In this document: positions 1 through 12,396 of the stretch, piece by piece | Layout of the letters: every line of letters starts with the position of its first letter | How positions within the stretch are numbered: the first letter of the stretch is position 1 | Source: Marsupella aquatica | Lineage: Eukaryota; Marchantiophyta | Reading direction: 5' to 3' | DNA: 64,000 nucleotides | NCBI GenBank assembly: GCA_973895155.1 | Contig: OZ316893.1 | Coordinates: 25,606,001 to 25,670,000, forward strand | Notes under the pieces: generated by a model | What the model was told of the DNA's origin: nothing | The model's input: only the letters and a program-made list of their open reading frames with translations | Databases searched by the model: none | Made by a program: the position numbers and the translations under genes

Positions 1-2621
1 TGCTCGTTATTCGCCGTTTGCATCAGGTTGGAGCTCGTTCCTTACAAGTCAGGAGTATTTGGCTTGTGTAGGGCAGATGGAAGGTTTTATTGTTTTTTTA
101 TCGAACATTGCGACATGTTGTCATATACTGAATGCGTTGGGAATGCTTTATGTCAGATTCGATTTTGTTCGCAGTCTGCCCATCACCTAGAAAGTATGAG
201 TTGTTCCTTAGGTCCATTTTCATAGCCCTACGACACAGGGACAACAAGGTGCCATGTCCACCCTTTTCAATAATTGAATCAGGTTGGGCCTGTCCAGGGT
301 GCAGTTGTCAAGTGGAATGCGCTCGGAAACATCTTACCTTGTATTTCTAAATTTTATATTCTGGCGAGAGTGTATTTAACACCATTTCTATTTTCATGGA
401 TGAATTTTGAACCAGGTTATTCGCCCGTTTTTGTTGAGGAGGAAGAAGGCAGAGGTGGAGAAGTTCTTACCTGGCAAGACACAAGTCATTTTGAAGTGCG
501 ATCTCTCTGCGTGGCAACGATTGTATTACCAGCAGGTCATAGATTCTGGGCGTGTGGGGCTTGACTCAGGTACATAATTGGCAAACACGATATTTGACTT
601 GCCGGCTGTGCAGAGGAGCTGTATGCTTGTGATAATCTAGGCTAATAATAGGCGTCAGTCTTTTGTGAGATTTGCTTTTGAATTCTGTGTTTTTGGGGTG
701 GGGTTGCGCGTTGCCGCATGGCGCACGTTGCCTTAAGTCATGTCGTGAAGTGTTGCAGCGCCTTTTTAGAGCAACATACGAACTTATCAAAGAAATGGTA
801 CTTACTCTTCACAACGTTACAGGTTCAGGAAAATCACGTGGACTGCAGAATACTGCTATGCAGTTGAGGAAATGTTGCAATCATCCATTCCTCTTTCTGG
901 AAGGAGGAGATTACAATTCTCGTTTGGGGAACCTTATTGTGAGGGCCTCTGGAAAATTTGAATTACTAGATCGCCTCTTGCCGAAGTTGCGGAAGACAGG
1001 GCACCGTGTCTTGCTATTTTCCCAAATGACTCGGTTAATGGATGTTCTGGAAGATTATCTGGAATGGCAGGGTTATAAGTATCTTCGCCTGGATGGCACA
1101 ACCAAGACCGAGGAACGAGGAACGCTTCTCAAGAAATTCAATGCGCCGGATTCTCCTTATTTCATGTTTCTTCTTAGCACCCGAGCTGGAGGGCTTGGCC
1201 TGAACTTGCAAACTGCAGATACTGTCATCATCTTTGATAGTGATTGGAACCCTCAGATGGATCAGCAGGCGGAAGACCGCGCGCATCGAATTGGGCAGAA
1301 GAAGGAGGTTAGGGTATTTGTTTTGGTTAGCGTGGGTTCCATTGAAGAGGAGATCCTGGAGCGGGCCAAGTCAAAGATGGGTATTGATGCCAAGGTCATT
1401 CAAGCTGGCCTGTTCAATACCACCTCCACTGGTAAGATTGCTTTATCGAGTCAAGACTCCGATTTGAAATGCTTTCTATCAAGTCTGGGAGAGAATGAGA
1501 TATGTATTGGACCCTTTCTTGGGTCTCTGAGGCAGGTCACTGCTTGGAGTTAAATAGAGTCACAGGTTGCAGTAGTATTGCACTTCATTGAACGAGGTGG
1601 TGCAATGTGTTGTATATATTTCAAGTTAGTCCGGAAGCTCAATCTCCTACCAGTGCTGTTTCTCTTGTACCATGTTTTTATGAAGCGGAAAATGATTTTA
1701 TGGGTATGCCATCCAATTTTCGACCTCTTTTTCATGTGGATCTTTCCAGTTACTTGAATTGACATTGCTTACAACTTTTCTGATTCAGCTCAAGAGCGGA
1801 GGGAAATGCTCGAGGAGATCATGCGCCGCGGGGCAGATGCTTTGGGAGCAGATGTTCCAAGTGAGAGAGAGATAAACCGTTTGGCTGCACGCTCTGAGGG
1901 AGAGTTCGAAGTATTTGAAGAGATGGATGAGATTAGACGGAAGGAGGAAGGGTACCGAGGAAGGCTAATGGAGGAATATGAATTACCTGACTGGGTCTTC
2001 CTTGGCTCGGAACACTCAAAGGCTGCCCAAGCAGAACAAAATGCCAAGGCGGCCGATGCAATTATCCTTTCTGAAAAACGTAAGAGAAAGGAAGTCTTAT
2101 ACACAGATGTACTTAGTGACTCACAGTGGATGAAGGCTATAGAGGATGGAGAGGATATGCTGGAGGCAGTGAAGACACAGCTATTCAAAAGAATGAAGAA
2201 AACGGAAGTTGAGGTCAATGGTGTGGACGAAGATGGGGCCTGCCATGAGGAAGAGGAGGAGCTTGATATGCATGGCAATAAGGTTGACAACCCAGTAGGA
2301 AAAGGAAGGTTTATCGAGGGAGATTCAGACGATGAGGCCATTGGAGCCAAGACTCCAGCAAAAGGGAAGCCCAAGGGGGAGGGAAGTACTAAGGGGAAGG
2401 AGAGGTTAGCTAGGAGATTTTCTGCTGTTCACCAGGAATCTGTTAGGGTTACTGTCAGGGAAGGAGGTGCGGTTAAGTTTCTGCAGGGTAATTCCGATAC
2501 TTGGAAAGGTATGAAGAGAAAAAGGTCAAGGCCCAAGGAAGATGACAGTGTAAGTGAGAATCGCAAGGAAATTAGATCCGAGTTAGAAGATGGAACTGAT
2601 GAAGGCTCACAGCTCTTGTGA
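1..2621 (+). CDS. Brahma-like SWI/SNF chromatin-remodelling ATPase, CHR12/CHR23 (MINU) type, C-terminal part (5' end outside window)
   Basis: The last four exons of a Snf2-family ATPase are visible: 1-26 (partial), 416-569, 823-1431 and 1789-2621, with stop TGA at 2619. Frames join cleanly across introns 27-415, 570-822 and 1432-1788. The encoded order is a stretch reading [20 protein letters not shown], then the helicase C lobe with motif V ([13 protein letters not shown]) and motif VI ([13 protein letters not shown]), then a SnAC ATP-coupling region ([13 protein letters not shown] to INRLAARSE), then an acidic and Lys-rich tail. Family knowledge: these nuclear ATPases slide nucleosomes using ATP. 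The CHR12/CHR23 subgroup lacks a bromodomain, and none is seen here. The 27-415 intron has an unusual GTTGGA donor. The last exon might be trimmed by further splicing. Family assignment is firm; the exact subgroup is inferred from recalled similarity. Confidence 0.9.
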
Positions 2622-4025
2622 TCCTCGAAGCCCGGTCAAATTTTCTTCAACGTTGTATCATAGCTTCCTTACAATTGCAGGAACTCCAGCCACGGGGCCC
2701 TGGTAAAGGGTGGTTGAATCAGAGCACTCCTACCATGCATAGAACCCTTCATTTGACTGGGATTGTTTCAAAGAAGTAATCCCACGTGGGTGTTGTAGTT
2801 GTACAGACCACTTGTTGTGGAATAGCCTACGCTTTGCATGGTTTAGTTGCTGGGGCTCTAAATTATGTTTTAAAACAACATACCAGATTAGCTGATCCTG
2901 GGTCCCATTTCGACCTTGGTGACTGTAACACAAATAGGGCATTGCCATCCTCAGTTGTACTCTTATTCGCAATAGCAGATAACGCACTTGGACCGTATCC
3001 AATTCAACTTCAGGGTTTGGTGGATATGATTAGTTGCTCGGCGAGGCAATTTTTGGGTAGGAAGTCGTCTTAGTGCTTTTTACCACCAGTAACTTTTTGG
3101 TCGTCGATGGGAACTTTGTACAGAGATGCTTCTCTTAGTCTGGGTTGCCATTGGCGGTGAGTTTACAACAGAGATAAAATCAGTGGGATTAATAGCACCT
3201 GTTTCTGATTGTCATGTAGGGCCTTACACTGGCGTAGGGAGGGACTGGTATTGCAACGTTGTATATTTTATGATCTGTCTTGCCTTGCGTAGCTGCCACA
3301 TTTCTCTGGAACATCTCTAGTCACTGATGTCTCGTTCGAGAGTGATGAAATGCAGGTTCCCTTGTTTGATTCCTAAGAAAATATCGGTGGGTGAGAAACT
3401 CCCAAACCATTCGATATGCTGTTTCTTTTCGTCCTCAGCGCAGCAGCACATTGGAGGAGTCCTAAAAGGCACATTCTGCATAGCACTTGAAAGCCAGACC
3501 CGACCAAGTTTAGCAGTTCTATTGTGCCACTTTTAGTCCAGGAACTTGCTTGCGGTCCACTTCGATAGATATGCGAACACCATGGTTTTCACATTCGATT
3601 CTTTTGAAGTGATCGGACTGCTTTCTTGAAGGGTATGCTGGAGGTGATTCTTGTGAAAGTATGTTAACCCATTCTTATCGTGTGGACTCTCTCGAATTGA
3701 GTCTAGTACTTTCTGTTGAAGACTAATGGTCGAATATAAACACCCGGTGAAAGGGTACTTTTTCTTTGCCTTAAAAGATTTCATGGCATTTCCATACATT
3801 CATCGGAACAGCACAAACATTGCCTGATCCCAAAAGGCAGGCGCGGGTGTGATGGTATTATTTGATATTGATGGTAATCACTGAAGAATGTTTTCAAGTT
3901 GGAAGTGATCTTCTTTATTCCTGTGAAGGAGGCATGTGCAATGTTTGCAACGCCTGATTGTCAATAAAGTACACAATATTCCCAGGACATGAGGTAGGTA
4001 GGCAAACGCTCCTCTCTCTCAGGGC

Positions 4026-4028
<3 letters not shown>
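2622..4028. other. Intergenic / probable 3' UTR of the chromatin remodeller
   Basis: No supported gene. Short open frames here have no start context, codon pattern or recognisable motif. The first few hundred bases after the stop at 2621 may be transcribed 3' UTR. Confidence 0.4.

Positions 4029-4083
<55 letters not shown>
4029..4083. repeat. (TC)n microsatellite
   Basis: About 27 uninterrupted TC dinucleotides. On the reverse strand this reads as an Arg-Glu repeat, which is an artefact and not a protein. Confidence 0.98.
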
Positions 4084-4088
<5 letters not shown>

Positions 4089-4619
4089 ACAAAGCAAAGC
4101 CAGCTGCTGTGAGAAGTTCTTCTTACGACACTATCTGCTCTTCTTCCCTTTCAGAACCACGAGAAACCGTCGTCTTCTCGTTATCAACCTGAAAGAGGTC
4201 GACTGTGCAGTTCCTGCTTCCACATTTAATTGGGACTTAGGTTGCTCTGTTGATTTTCATTATTTGTGGGTTTGTATTTCATTGTATTAAATTTGGCGTT
4301 GGTAGCTCGACTACTGTGGTGCTGAGAATTAGAAGAAGCGACGAGCAATACACTGGTTAGGCTTTTTGCTCTTTTGTTGTTTTGGGGCCTGCTGGCGTGT
4401 TGAGCCTCTCTCGTCTCCTTGGGATCTTTTCCCTTTTGCTCCCTCCCTCTTATGGGTCTTTCTGGTCTATGGGATCCTGTCTCCCTGTATGGCCCATTTG
4501 TACTTCAGCACTGTGTTTCATATCAGCATAGCTAAATCCGAATGCAAAAGGTGTACGGTGACAGCCTTATTCATTCCCCAAGACACCCTTTATTCACTCC
4601 CATGTCAAAATTGAACTAG
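4084..4619. other. Intergenic, pyrimidine-rich segment
   Basis: No gene seen. A T/C-rich tract at about 4360-4500 loosely resembles tracts at 7860-7990 and 14880-15060. They may be remnants of the same transposon family, but I could not align them convincingly. Confidence 0.3.
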
Positions 4620-5240
4620 TCTATAGGTCCCAAAGTACAGTGAGTTGTGTCTTAAGTGGGGTACCTGGGAAGACACCACCAGCCAGAGACACCACCAGCT
4701 AGCACTTATTCACAGAATGTACATGGAACATCAACTATGTCTAAATGCAGGTAGCAGGAAAGATACCACCAGAGGTAGCACTATGTCATAAGTACATGGA
4801 ACATCATTTATTCTTGATCCGCATTATCTTATTAGTGTAATGGAAATCACTTTTGCAGTTGTTGGGTCACACATGTTGGATTCCTCATACCTTGACCCCT
4901 CATATTGCACATTTCAATTGCATGAGTGCAAGAAACTACTTTTTGTAGCTGCACTTGTAGATAAATGTTTCTTGTGTATGCATCAGAGTAAATTGATAAA
5001 TGCATGTGTACACTTATAAAAGAAATGCACTTATGGATATCTCTTTTAGTGCCAATATTTTGTCAATCTAGTGTCAACTTGCACTTATGTAAACTGCATT
5101 TTTTGGTGCATTTACAAAGAAAATACTTGTAACATTAGTGTACGACACGGTTGGCCCTGCACCAATCCAAGGAATGTACTTATGGTTGGCCTGCACTAAT
5201 TGACAGAATGCACTTACTTGCACTTATACATGGGTCATTG
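4620..5240 (+). repeat. Dispersed repeat, diverged copy related to 54800-55480
   Basis: Shares ordered blocks with 54800-55480, including GCATTTTTTGGTGCATTTAC (here about 5097) against GCATTTTTTAGTGCATTTAC (about 55357), a flanking TGCACTTA motif, and a closing ATGCACTTAC / TATCCATGG-like block. The blocks keep order and orientation, so this is one old interspersed family rather than chance. No coding capacity or termini found. Confidence 0.55.
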
Positions 5241-8100
5241 TAGCTCTGTGAGGGTCTCAAGAATACTGTCAAATGCTACCCACCAATGAGAATACTGTAG
5301 AGTCTTCATCTGCCTATCGTTTAAATGAAAGAATTTGCTAAATTGCACCCAACCAGTCACAATTTTCAATTTGTCAGTTTCCCACATAGCCACACCTCGC
5401 CACAGAACCAGGGTCATAATCTGACGGTTGTCCTTAGTCTAGGAAAACTTTAACAGTAGAAACTCAATCTAGGAGAACTAGAGAAAGAAGGTTCTTGGCA
5501 TCTTGTACTTCACGCCAGGTGCCATTAGCAACTGGTCAAAAAGGAAAAACCTCAAGTGAATATAACACTGGTCTTCATGCCATTCCTTCAAGAAATGTTT
5601 AATTTACTTCTACAGGACTGACATGGCAGAAGACACGACAGTAGCCAAAGGGCATCAACCATTCAAAACAAGCCAGGAATATTTTGGAACAAAGGGTGTC
5701 CCCACACTCTCCTTAAAGACGTGTGACAGGAATGCAGGTGGCAAGGCCAGGAGACTTGTGAAGGAAAGAATGGGAATAAAACTTAGTATACAATATACAT
5801 GCAGAAAACAAAAGTTGTGAAAAGTTTACATTTGGAATTGATTGCTACATTCCATTCTGCTGGATTTTAAATTCACTTACCAGACCTTGCAAAAGTGGCA
5901 TTTGACAAGTCTACACACTTGAATTTTAGGTCTAACGTGGATACTTGTCTTGTGAAAATCCTGTAATTAACCATCATTCTTGGGACCTTGTAATGTGGGT
6001 TCTTTGGTAGTTCAGCACCTTAGTATATTTATTTGAAATCCTGGATCTAAAACTCAGAGAGGTTTCCATGTTCATTTGGACTTTGTTGACCCTCCGTGAA
6101 GGCTGTTTTGCTCACTTTCCAGGTCTCATGGAAAGTTCATTGGCAATGGGGGTTTGACTCTCCCACCACCGCATAGTGGGAGCAAGTTCCTGCTACCATA
6201 GTGCTTGCAGACCCTGTGCAACAAAGCAAATGACACCTTTTGGGGTGGCAAATTTCAAAATCTATGTAGGCTTGTGTGGCATGATCAGTGGGAGATTAAT
6301 ATCCTCACAATTTCCCTCACAGGGCATGTTCATGAGGAAAATATTGAAGCTATGTGCAGCTGGTAGCATTACGTAGAAATTCCTTTTGCTCAAGGGGGGC
6401 TAAGACCATCTCCACCTGTTTAGTGGTTGTCAATCGCCACCCAAACAATGTGCAGGCTCCCGGGCAGGCTTCAGTCATGGTGGAAGCCTAGACCAAATGG
6501 ATCTTTTGGAAGGGCAAGATAGTCTTGTTTGTATGCTCAAAAATCAAGCACTTATCACACCAGTTTTATCGCATGGGCATTTACAGATTAAGTTCAGTAC
6601 TACATAACTTAGTTGGCCCTGCCTATTCATATTTTATGGCTTAAAAGGAACTAAAATTTAGCGGTTCTGGTAGTTCATAGCGGCTAATTTTGTAATTGGG
6701 TACTTTTGGCTATTTCTGCTTAGCTGCAGATGAGTCTGCAACTACTGTTCTTTTTGGGCTGTCTACTTTTTTCAAGGCCCATCTATGCCTGGTTTCTTTT
6801 ATTTACTCATCAGTAATGCTGACCATTAGAGACCCCAAAAAACTGTTGCATTCCAATTACTGCACATCAATATATGACAATATCCATAGTACTATGAATA
6901 ACACTTAATGATTTGAACAGAATAATTGGTTTTATCATGGTATTGAGTGACATAGTGCCCCACATAGTACTTTATATATTGTCACATTTTGATGTTCAAT
7001 TAGGGACCCCCATGACAAGTCTCTTGCCATTTTCCTTGCTTGTAGTTGAGTCTCAGCAGTGGTTTCCACCACAAACATGAATTGTGATGTTCACAACAAC
7101 AAACAAATACGGCCATTTGTGTTTGTCGTGACACCAGCAAAAATGGTTAGACCCAGGAGCGATAAACATTTAAGAAAGTTGAAAATTTATAATGCAACTA
7201 ACAAATGATAAGAAAGTTGAAACACAAAATCTTAGCAATTTTGGTTATTTTTCCAATCTAAAAATTAAACTACATGATTGAAAAAAGGTATTCCTCTTAA
7301 TAGAGTAAGCTGAAAAAACACTGAATGTATGATAACTAAGGAAGAAAATCACTATTGAAAAAACAATGACCCTTGTTGAATCAACCAAAGCTCTCCATTT
7401 GGAACTGGGTTTGTTTTGTTTATGCACACTAGATTGAATTAGGCTCTTCTACTTTCCTCTTACGTTTACTGCCTGGCTTGTGCAGGATTGGATTGTAAGG
7501 GTTAGATTCCTAAATGCACATCTATTAACACACATGAGTGAGATTAAGGCCTACGATAGACACAATTAACAGCAGCAAATTTGGTCCACTATTGCTCAGT
7601 CGCGTTACCATTGTCCACTTAGTATGGGTCAAGACGAACGTTACAAAATACTGAAGGGGGATGAGACAGACTAGCGGAGAGAAAATGAACCCCTACCCAA
7701 TTATTGGGAAACAAAATTAAAACAAAAATGTTGAGTGCTAAAAGTGATCTCTTGTATTTTGATGTGCAATTATTGGGAAGCAAAAATGTTGTGTGCTGGA
7801 AGTCTAGAGATCATTGCATAATAGACATGTGTGGGCAGAACACATGTAGTGTTAGACACTTTTCTCTTCTTCCTTTTTTAGGGTTGCATTTGCCGTTCTT
7901 CTTCTTTGTTTGGTGTTTGTCCTCTCTGGACCTCTTTTTCTTTCCTTTCATTGTATTTTTGGTTTGTTTGGTAATATATAAATTTTGGTGTAAGTAAAAA
8001 AATGAAGCAAGTTTGCACAAGAAACATTTTCGAAATGGCGTAAAGTACAAAGCTAAAAAGGGGGCTAAAGCCGAAAGGTTGGCAGAGACGTCAAAAGAGG
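5241..8100. other. Intergenic, A+T-rich, no supported gene
   Basis: Only short open frames without homology. A motif resembling ATATTGTCACATTTTGATG near 6978 recurs near 22610 and 44735, suggesting debris of a dispersed element. Confidence 0.4.
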
Positions 8101-8477
8101 TCCGGGCTAAAGGATTCAAAAAAGGACCTGTCCGGGAAGAAAGGTCTCAAAAAATACACATGCGAGTCAAACGTTTTTCAGAAAACCTCCAACGCTAAGA
8201 AGGCGTCCAAAGCCTAACCGGTCGCGAGATGTCGTAAGAGACCTGTCCGGGCAGACGAACCTCTTATACGACCTCTCCGGGAGGCGGGTCCGGGCTAAAG
8301 GATTCAAGAAAGGACCTTTCTGGGGAGAAAAGTCTCGGAAAAGACACATGCGAGTCAAATGTTTTTCAGGAAACCTCCAAAGCTAAGAACGCGTCCAAAG
8401 CCTAAACGGTCGCGAGATGTCAGAATAGACCTGTCGGGGCAGATGAACCTCATACACGGCCTCTCCGGAAACAGAGG
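8101..8477 (+). repeat. Two-copy tandem duplication, 188-bp period
   Basis: The block beginning TCCGGGCTAAAGGATTCAA occurs at 8101 and again at 8289. Both copies run through CACATGCGAGTCAAA, AACCTCCAA and GGTCGCGAGATGTC in the same order with scattered substitutions. Short frames across it are repeat-borne and not credible genes. Confidence 0.85.
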
Positions 8478-9555
8478 TTCCACGACATGACCCGCCTCTC
8501 GAAAAGGGGATTCCGTACAGGGGGGGGACAGAGAGCGTTTCCCGATTCGTCAAATGCGCGCAATTTCCCAGAATTTCAAATATGCCGTGAGTGGAAAGAA
8601 AATACGAAGGGGAAAAAGAAAACAGCAACAAAGGGGTTTAAATCCGGCCAATCAGAGTCCAGCGTGATTGTTCTTCTACGGCGCTGTGAGTCTGTACCCC
8701 CCTCCTCGTACTAGAACTCCTACTGTGGGCGGTGCCGTGGAGTGGAGTGGAGTGGAATGAATGCGGGCGAAGAAGAAGGACGGGACCCGAATTGATTGGC
8801 ACCCGAAAGAATCGCATCTCCGATTCCGGCATTGGCTGGAGCTCCGCACTGAATGAATGCGAGCGAATGAATCTGCAAAAATCTGCAAAAATCTGCAAAA
8901 ATCTTGAGCCGGTGGACGAGAACTGAACCAATGGTCTGAATACTGACTTTCACGAACGGTCGGTCGAGAAGCGAACCGAAGAGACGAGAAGAGAAGAAAG
9001 AAGAGTAGAGACGAAGAGAAGAGGAAGAGAAGAGGAAGAAATGAATGGAGGAATCTGGAAGTTGTGTCGTGGGGTGGAGCAGAAATGAGCGAATGACAAC
9101 TTTCCAATGTGGACGGACGGAGGTGAGGTGAGGTGAGGTGAGTTGAGGTGAGGCAAAATATCTGAGGGGAATGTGTGAGAGGAAGGAGGCCAAGCAAGCA
9201 AGGGAAGGTGGTCAGGCCCGTCAGATAGAGCCAGAGAGGCAATTGAAGGCTCGATTGGCTCGCAGGACACGGAGTGCAGGCTGGCGATTCGTGGCGGGCT
9301 CGTACACGTGAGTTGAGACGCTGAATCTTTCTTCATCCACTACGACGAGGACGAGGACGAGGAGGAGGGATTGGTTGCGGAGCGATGGAGCTCGCGAGGA
9401 GAGGCGGAGGTGAATGGGGAGGATTGTATACGGAAAGAGGATTGGAGGATGGACGATGATGATGGAGGGCGACGGGGCGGAATTGAGAGGGGCGTGGAGC
9501 GGCGTGGAACACACGTTACTTCACTGGAGGAGGGAGAGCAGCAGGAGCTGCGTGC

Positions 9556-9586
<31 letters not shown>

Positions 9587-10100
9587 TAGTACTGGAAATG
9601 ATTGAGTGATGGTGGTGCAGAGTGAGCGTGGAGACTGGCGAGAGTGAAGTGATGAGAGGGGCGAAACGAGGATCAAGACGAGGCGCAGGGCGATGGGAAG
9701 GGCGGGAGGCGGCGTCTGAAATCATGTGTGACCTTTTCCACTTCTGGCGCATTCACTGACCCACCACCGTGCTGGTGGTGCCTGCCGTCTGGGAGGAATC
9801 AATTGATCATACAGTGTAGTACTGTAGTGTTGGAGGCGCGAGTATCGATGGTGTAATCGACGTACTACGATGTGAGGAGAGGCGAGGAGAGGCGAGGCGA
9901 GGCTTCTGGTCGAGGGCGGACGGGCGCTAACGAGGAATTCATGACGGTGGAGGAGGCGCCTCCTAGGGAATTGTAGGTTTCTGATCAGGAGAGGAGATGA
10001 TGGAATGGTTTGCTTGCCCACCTCGGAGGTTGGAAAGGAATGCAATGGAACGGCAGGCGTGTGTCTTCTTCTCACTTTTGCTCCAATTTCTGAGATGATC
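8478..10100 (+). promoter_or_regulatory. Purine-rich, simple-repeat-rich upstream region of the F-box gene
   Basis: Strongly G+A-biased plus strand with several microsatellites: GGAGT repeats near 8737, an 11-bp ATCTGCAAAAA unit repeated near 8870-8903, a GAGGT pentamer run at 9119-9154, a GACGAG run near 9350, a TAG/GTA trinucleotide run at 9557-9592 and GAGGC units near 9880-9903. A TCTTTAGGGTTTTGTG block near 10109 resembles plant transcript 5' ends. Promoter role is inferred from position; no TATA box is obvious. The Ser/Pro-rich minus-strand frames at 8676-9336 are by-products of purine bias. Confidence 0.4.
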
Positions 10101-10696
10101 CGCGAGTCTTCTTTAGGGTTTTGTGCCTAGAAATTTCGACATCGTAGGATTCGTCGTGGGTCGCTTGTTCGGGGTCATTGTGGTCCTTCGTATTATTCGA
10201 CGTTGTCCTCCTCAGTGAGCCTGCCATTTGCACGTCGATTTCTCTCTCTTAGAAGTTCCGGCTCTTGTTGTTGCTTCTCGGAAAATCTCAGAGTCCACAA
10301 GGAATATTATGGTCAACATCGTAATGGAGGCATGATTTGGTGACGAGCATTTACAGCCGCATGCACCTGAGGGGATATACCAAGACTGTAGACTCCAATC
10401 TTTGTGGAAATCGGTAGAAATCTGAGGGATCCAAGTTTGTCGAGGATGATAGCTGCTGCATGTATCGTGTATCGCGTGGAGTGCGAACAACAACAAGGAA
10501 GTCAGTCTGGAAAGAGAGGGGGATTCATAGACCTCGGTCCCGCTCGAAGGGAAGTAGAAGAACGCGGTTCCAACATTCCCTCACAACTCGGCGCCGTAAC
10601 AGGGGAAGACGACGTGCAGCACTACGGTTCATGGTGGGAAATGTGTGGTTAAGTTCTATTGACTACATCCGGTCAATACTGGCAGTGGGGTCTGCA

Positions 10697-12181
10697 ATGG
10701 CAGCGTCCTGCTCTGGGAAAGTAATCGAGGAATTTTGCGGGCACAACGATGAAGAATTTGAGCGAATTGAGGGCCCACTTGTGCTGCGTGACACAATTTG
10801 GCACGGCGGGGGTGAGAGGATGATGGAAAGTCCAGGTCCGGTGGCAAAATCGAATGGAAACGAGGTGACGGATTCTGAGTTGGATCCGGAATTATGGAGC
10901 TCACTACGCGAAGAGCTAGTAGAGAAGATCATCGCGAGACTCCCTCTGAAGGCTCTCATACAATCCCAAACGCTGTCGAAAAAATGGTGCGATCTATTCC
11001 TCTCTGCCCCCTTCCAATACGAGGTGAGCAGCGTGTCCTCCCGGTGGGGCTCCTACTATCCTCTCTACGTGAGCGACAAGGAGCTCATGGGATACGACCG
11101 AACTTCCAGTAAATGGCAGAAACTCTTCTCTCTTCCAGAGTTCCCCGAAGACTTCTGCAGGGGCTTCTCCGGCCCTCTGGCATGGACGCTGTCCTTGTGT
11201 AGCGTGACCGGCTCTCTGATCATTCTCAGCTACTTCGCTAATCATACTCTCCACATTTTTGTTAGCAATCCAATTAATAAATCCGTAAGGAGGCTGCCGC
11301 CGTTAGATTTGACACATGACGCTCCGCTCGACCCGAGGTTTGAGGAATGGGACGATAGTGTCCTCGTCCTTCCCGTGAGTGCTTACAGCTACAAGGTTCT
11401 GGTCTTTACCCGCAATGCGGCCATGAATGTGCTTCAGGTAAGAGTCTACCATTCGCATCTGAATACATGGACGGAGCCGCAACGCGGGCCTGTCCTTCCT
11501 GGGGACTTTCGGGGACTGGACAGCGGAGGGTATTTGGGGAAGATCTTCTACTTGGCCTTTCTCAAGTCAATCGATGAGACTCCGTGCACTCTCCGCTCTT
11601 GTCTCGAGGATTTGATGCTGTTCTATGCGTATGATGTGGATGACGGCGTCTTCAAAGAGATAATTTTGCCTTCTCCACAAAAGGTGCCAGATGTTCCGAT
11701 CCGAGTCTGCAAATTGGTTGTTTGTGGTTCTGAGCTTATGCTAGTGGTCGGGCAGGGGTCTCGTGATCAAGACGAGGAGCAAAGACAAGAATCAATCAGA
11801 GCACAGGCTTCGAGTGGGATCGAGGTGGATGAGAATCAGCCGGATTACAGCTTCTCACAAGAATACTTGTACATACCGAAGGAGAGTTTCCTCGTCTTCA
11901 GATTAGACCTGAAGACATTGCAATTGACTGAGGTATCGAGAGGACCAGCTGAGAAATTGAGCAGTAGGACTTTCACTGGGCTCGTGGTCTGTGATAAGGA
12001 CTGCATATATCTTCAAACAGAATCCGCCTACGGAGAGAACGAATTTGGGGTGGTGATGTTCGACATGCGCCTGCAGGTGTGGAGCCCTCTACCTCTGGAC
12101 ACCGAGAACCGTGGTTATTACAATGTCAACTTGCTTGAATTTGCCTTCCAGCCAGGGTTGAACCCCTTCGTGTGTGCCTAA
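10697..12181 (+). CDS. F-box protein with probable beta-propeller (kelch-like) C-terminal region
   Basis: Single-exon frame of 494 codons from ATG 10697 to TAA 12179. The F-box lies at about residues 66-106, reading LWSSLREELVEKIIARLPLK and continuing with LIQSQTLSKKWCDLF, the usual Leu/Ile-rich helix with the Lys-Trp signature. The remaining ~390 residues look like the plant F-box-associated/kelch type, without sharp repeats. Family role: substrate receptor of an SCF (Skp1-cullin-F-box) ubiquitin ligase; the substrate is unknown. The frame is open up to another ATG at 10460. That extension is Arg-rich and unlike known F-box N termini, and a further in-frame ATG lies at 10631, so I prefer 10697, whose context (GCAATGGC) is good. 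A copy of its last ~36 codons follows at 12397. Confidence 0.85.
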   Translation: MAASCSGKVIEEFCGHNDEEFERIEGPLVLRDTIWHGGGERMMESPGPVAKSNGNEVTDSELDPELWSSLREELVEKIIARLPLKALIQSQTLSKKWCDLFLSAPFQYEVSSVSSRWGSYYPLYVSDKELMGYDRTSSKWQKLFSLPEFPEDFCRGFSGPLAWTLSLCSVTGSLIILSYFANHTLHIFVSNPINKSVRRLPPLDLTHDAPLDPRFEEWDDSVLVLPVSAYSYKVLVFTRNAAMNVLQVRVYHSHLNTWTEPQRGPVLPGDFRGLDSGGYLGKIFYLAFLKSIDETPCTLRSCLEDLMLFYAYDVDDGVFKEIILPSPQKVPDVPIRVCKLVVCGSELMLVVGQGSRDQDEEQRQESIRAQASSGIEVDENQPDYSFSQEYLYIPKESFLVFRLDLKTLQLTEVSRGPAEKLSSRTFTGLVVCDKDCIYLQTESAYGENEFGVVMFDMRLQVWSPLPLDTENRGYYNVNLLEFAFQPGLNPFVCA

Positions 12182-12396
12182 GTAAAATCTGAACATTTTA
12201 GAAAAGGGAGCAAGCACCACTACCGACATTTCGGAAGGTGGGTCTGTCTGGAAGGATGAATATTAGCGGAAAAGGTCATCATCATCTCAACTATTTATTA
12301 ATAAATGGAAGCGCGTGTCTTCGATCATCTTCATCATAACCTATCCAATCATGTGTTGGAGTTGACGAGTTGTATGTTCAATGTGCCTCATGCCAG

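Noticed and set aside
3915-4097. Minus-strand frame encoding an Arg-Glu repeat
   Set aside because: It is the translation of the (TC)n microsatellite.
8676-9336. Overlapping Ser/Pro/Leu-rich minus-strand frames up to 188 codons
   Set aside because: Several frames of the same stretch are open at once because the DNA is purine-biased and lacks stop triplets. No homology, all low complexity.
9516-9752. Minus-strand frame with a Thr run
   Set aside because: Produced by the TAG/GTA trinucleotide repeat.
10460-10696. Arg-rich N-terminal extension of the F-box protein
   Set aside because: Open from an ATG but compositionally unlike F-box proteins; more likely 5' leader. Not excluded outright.
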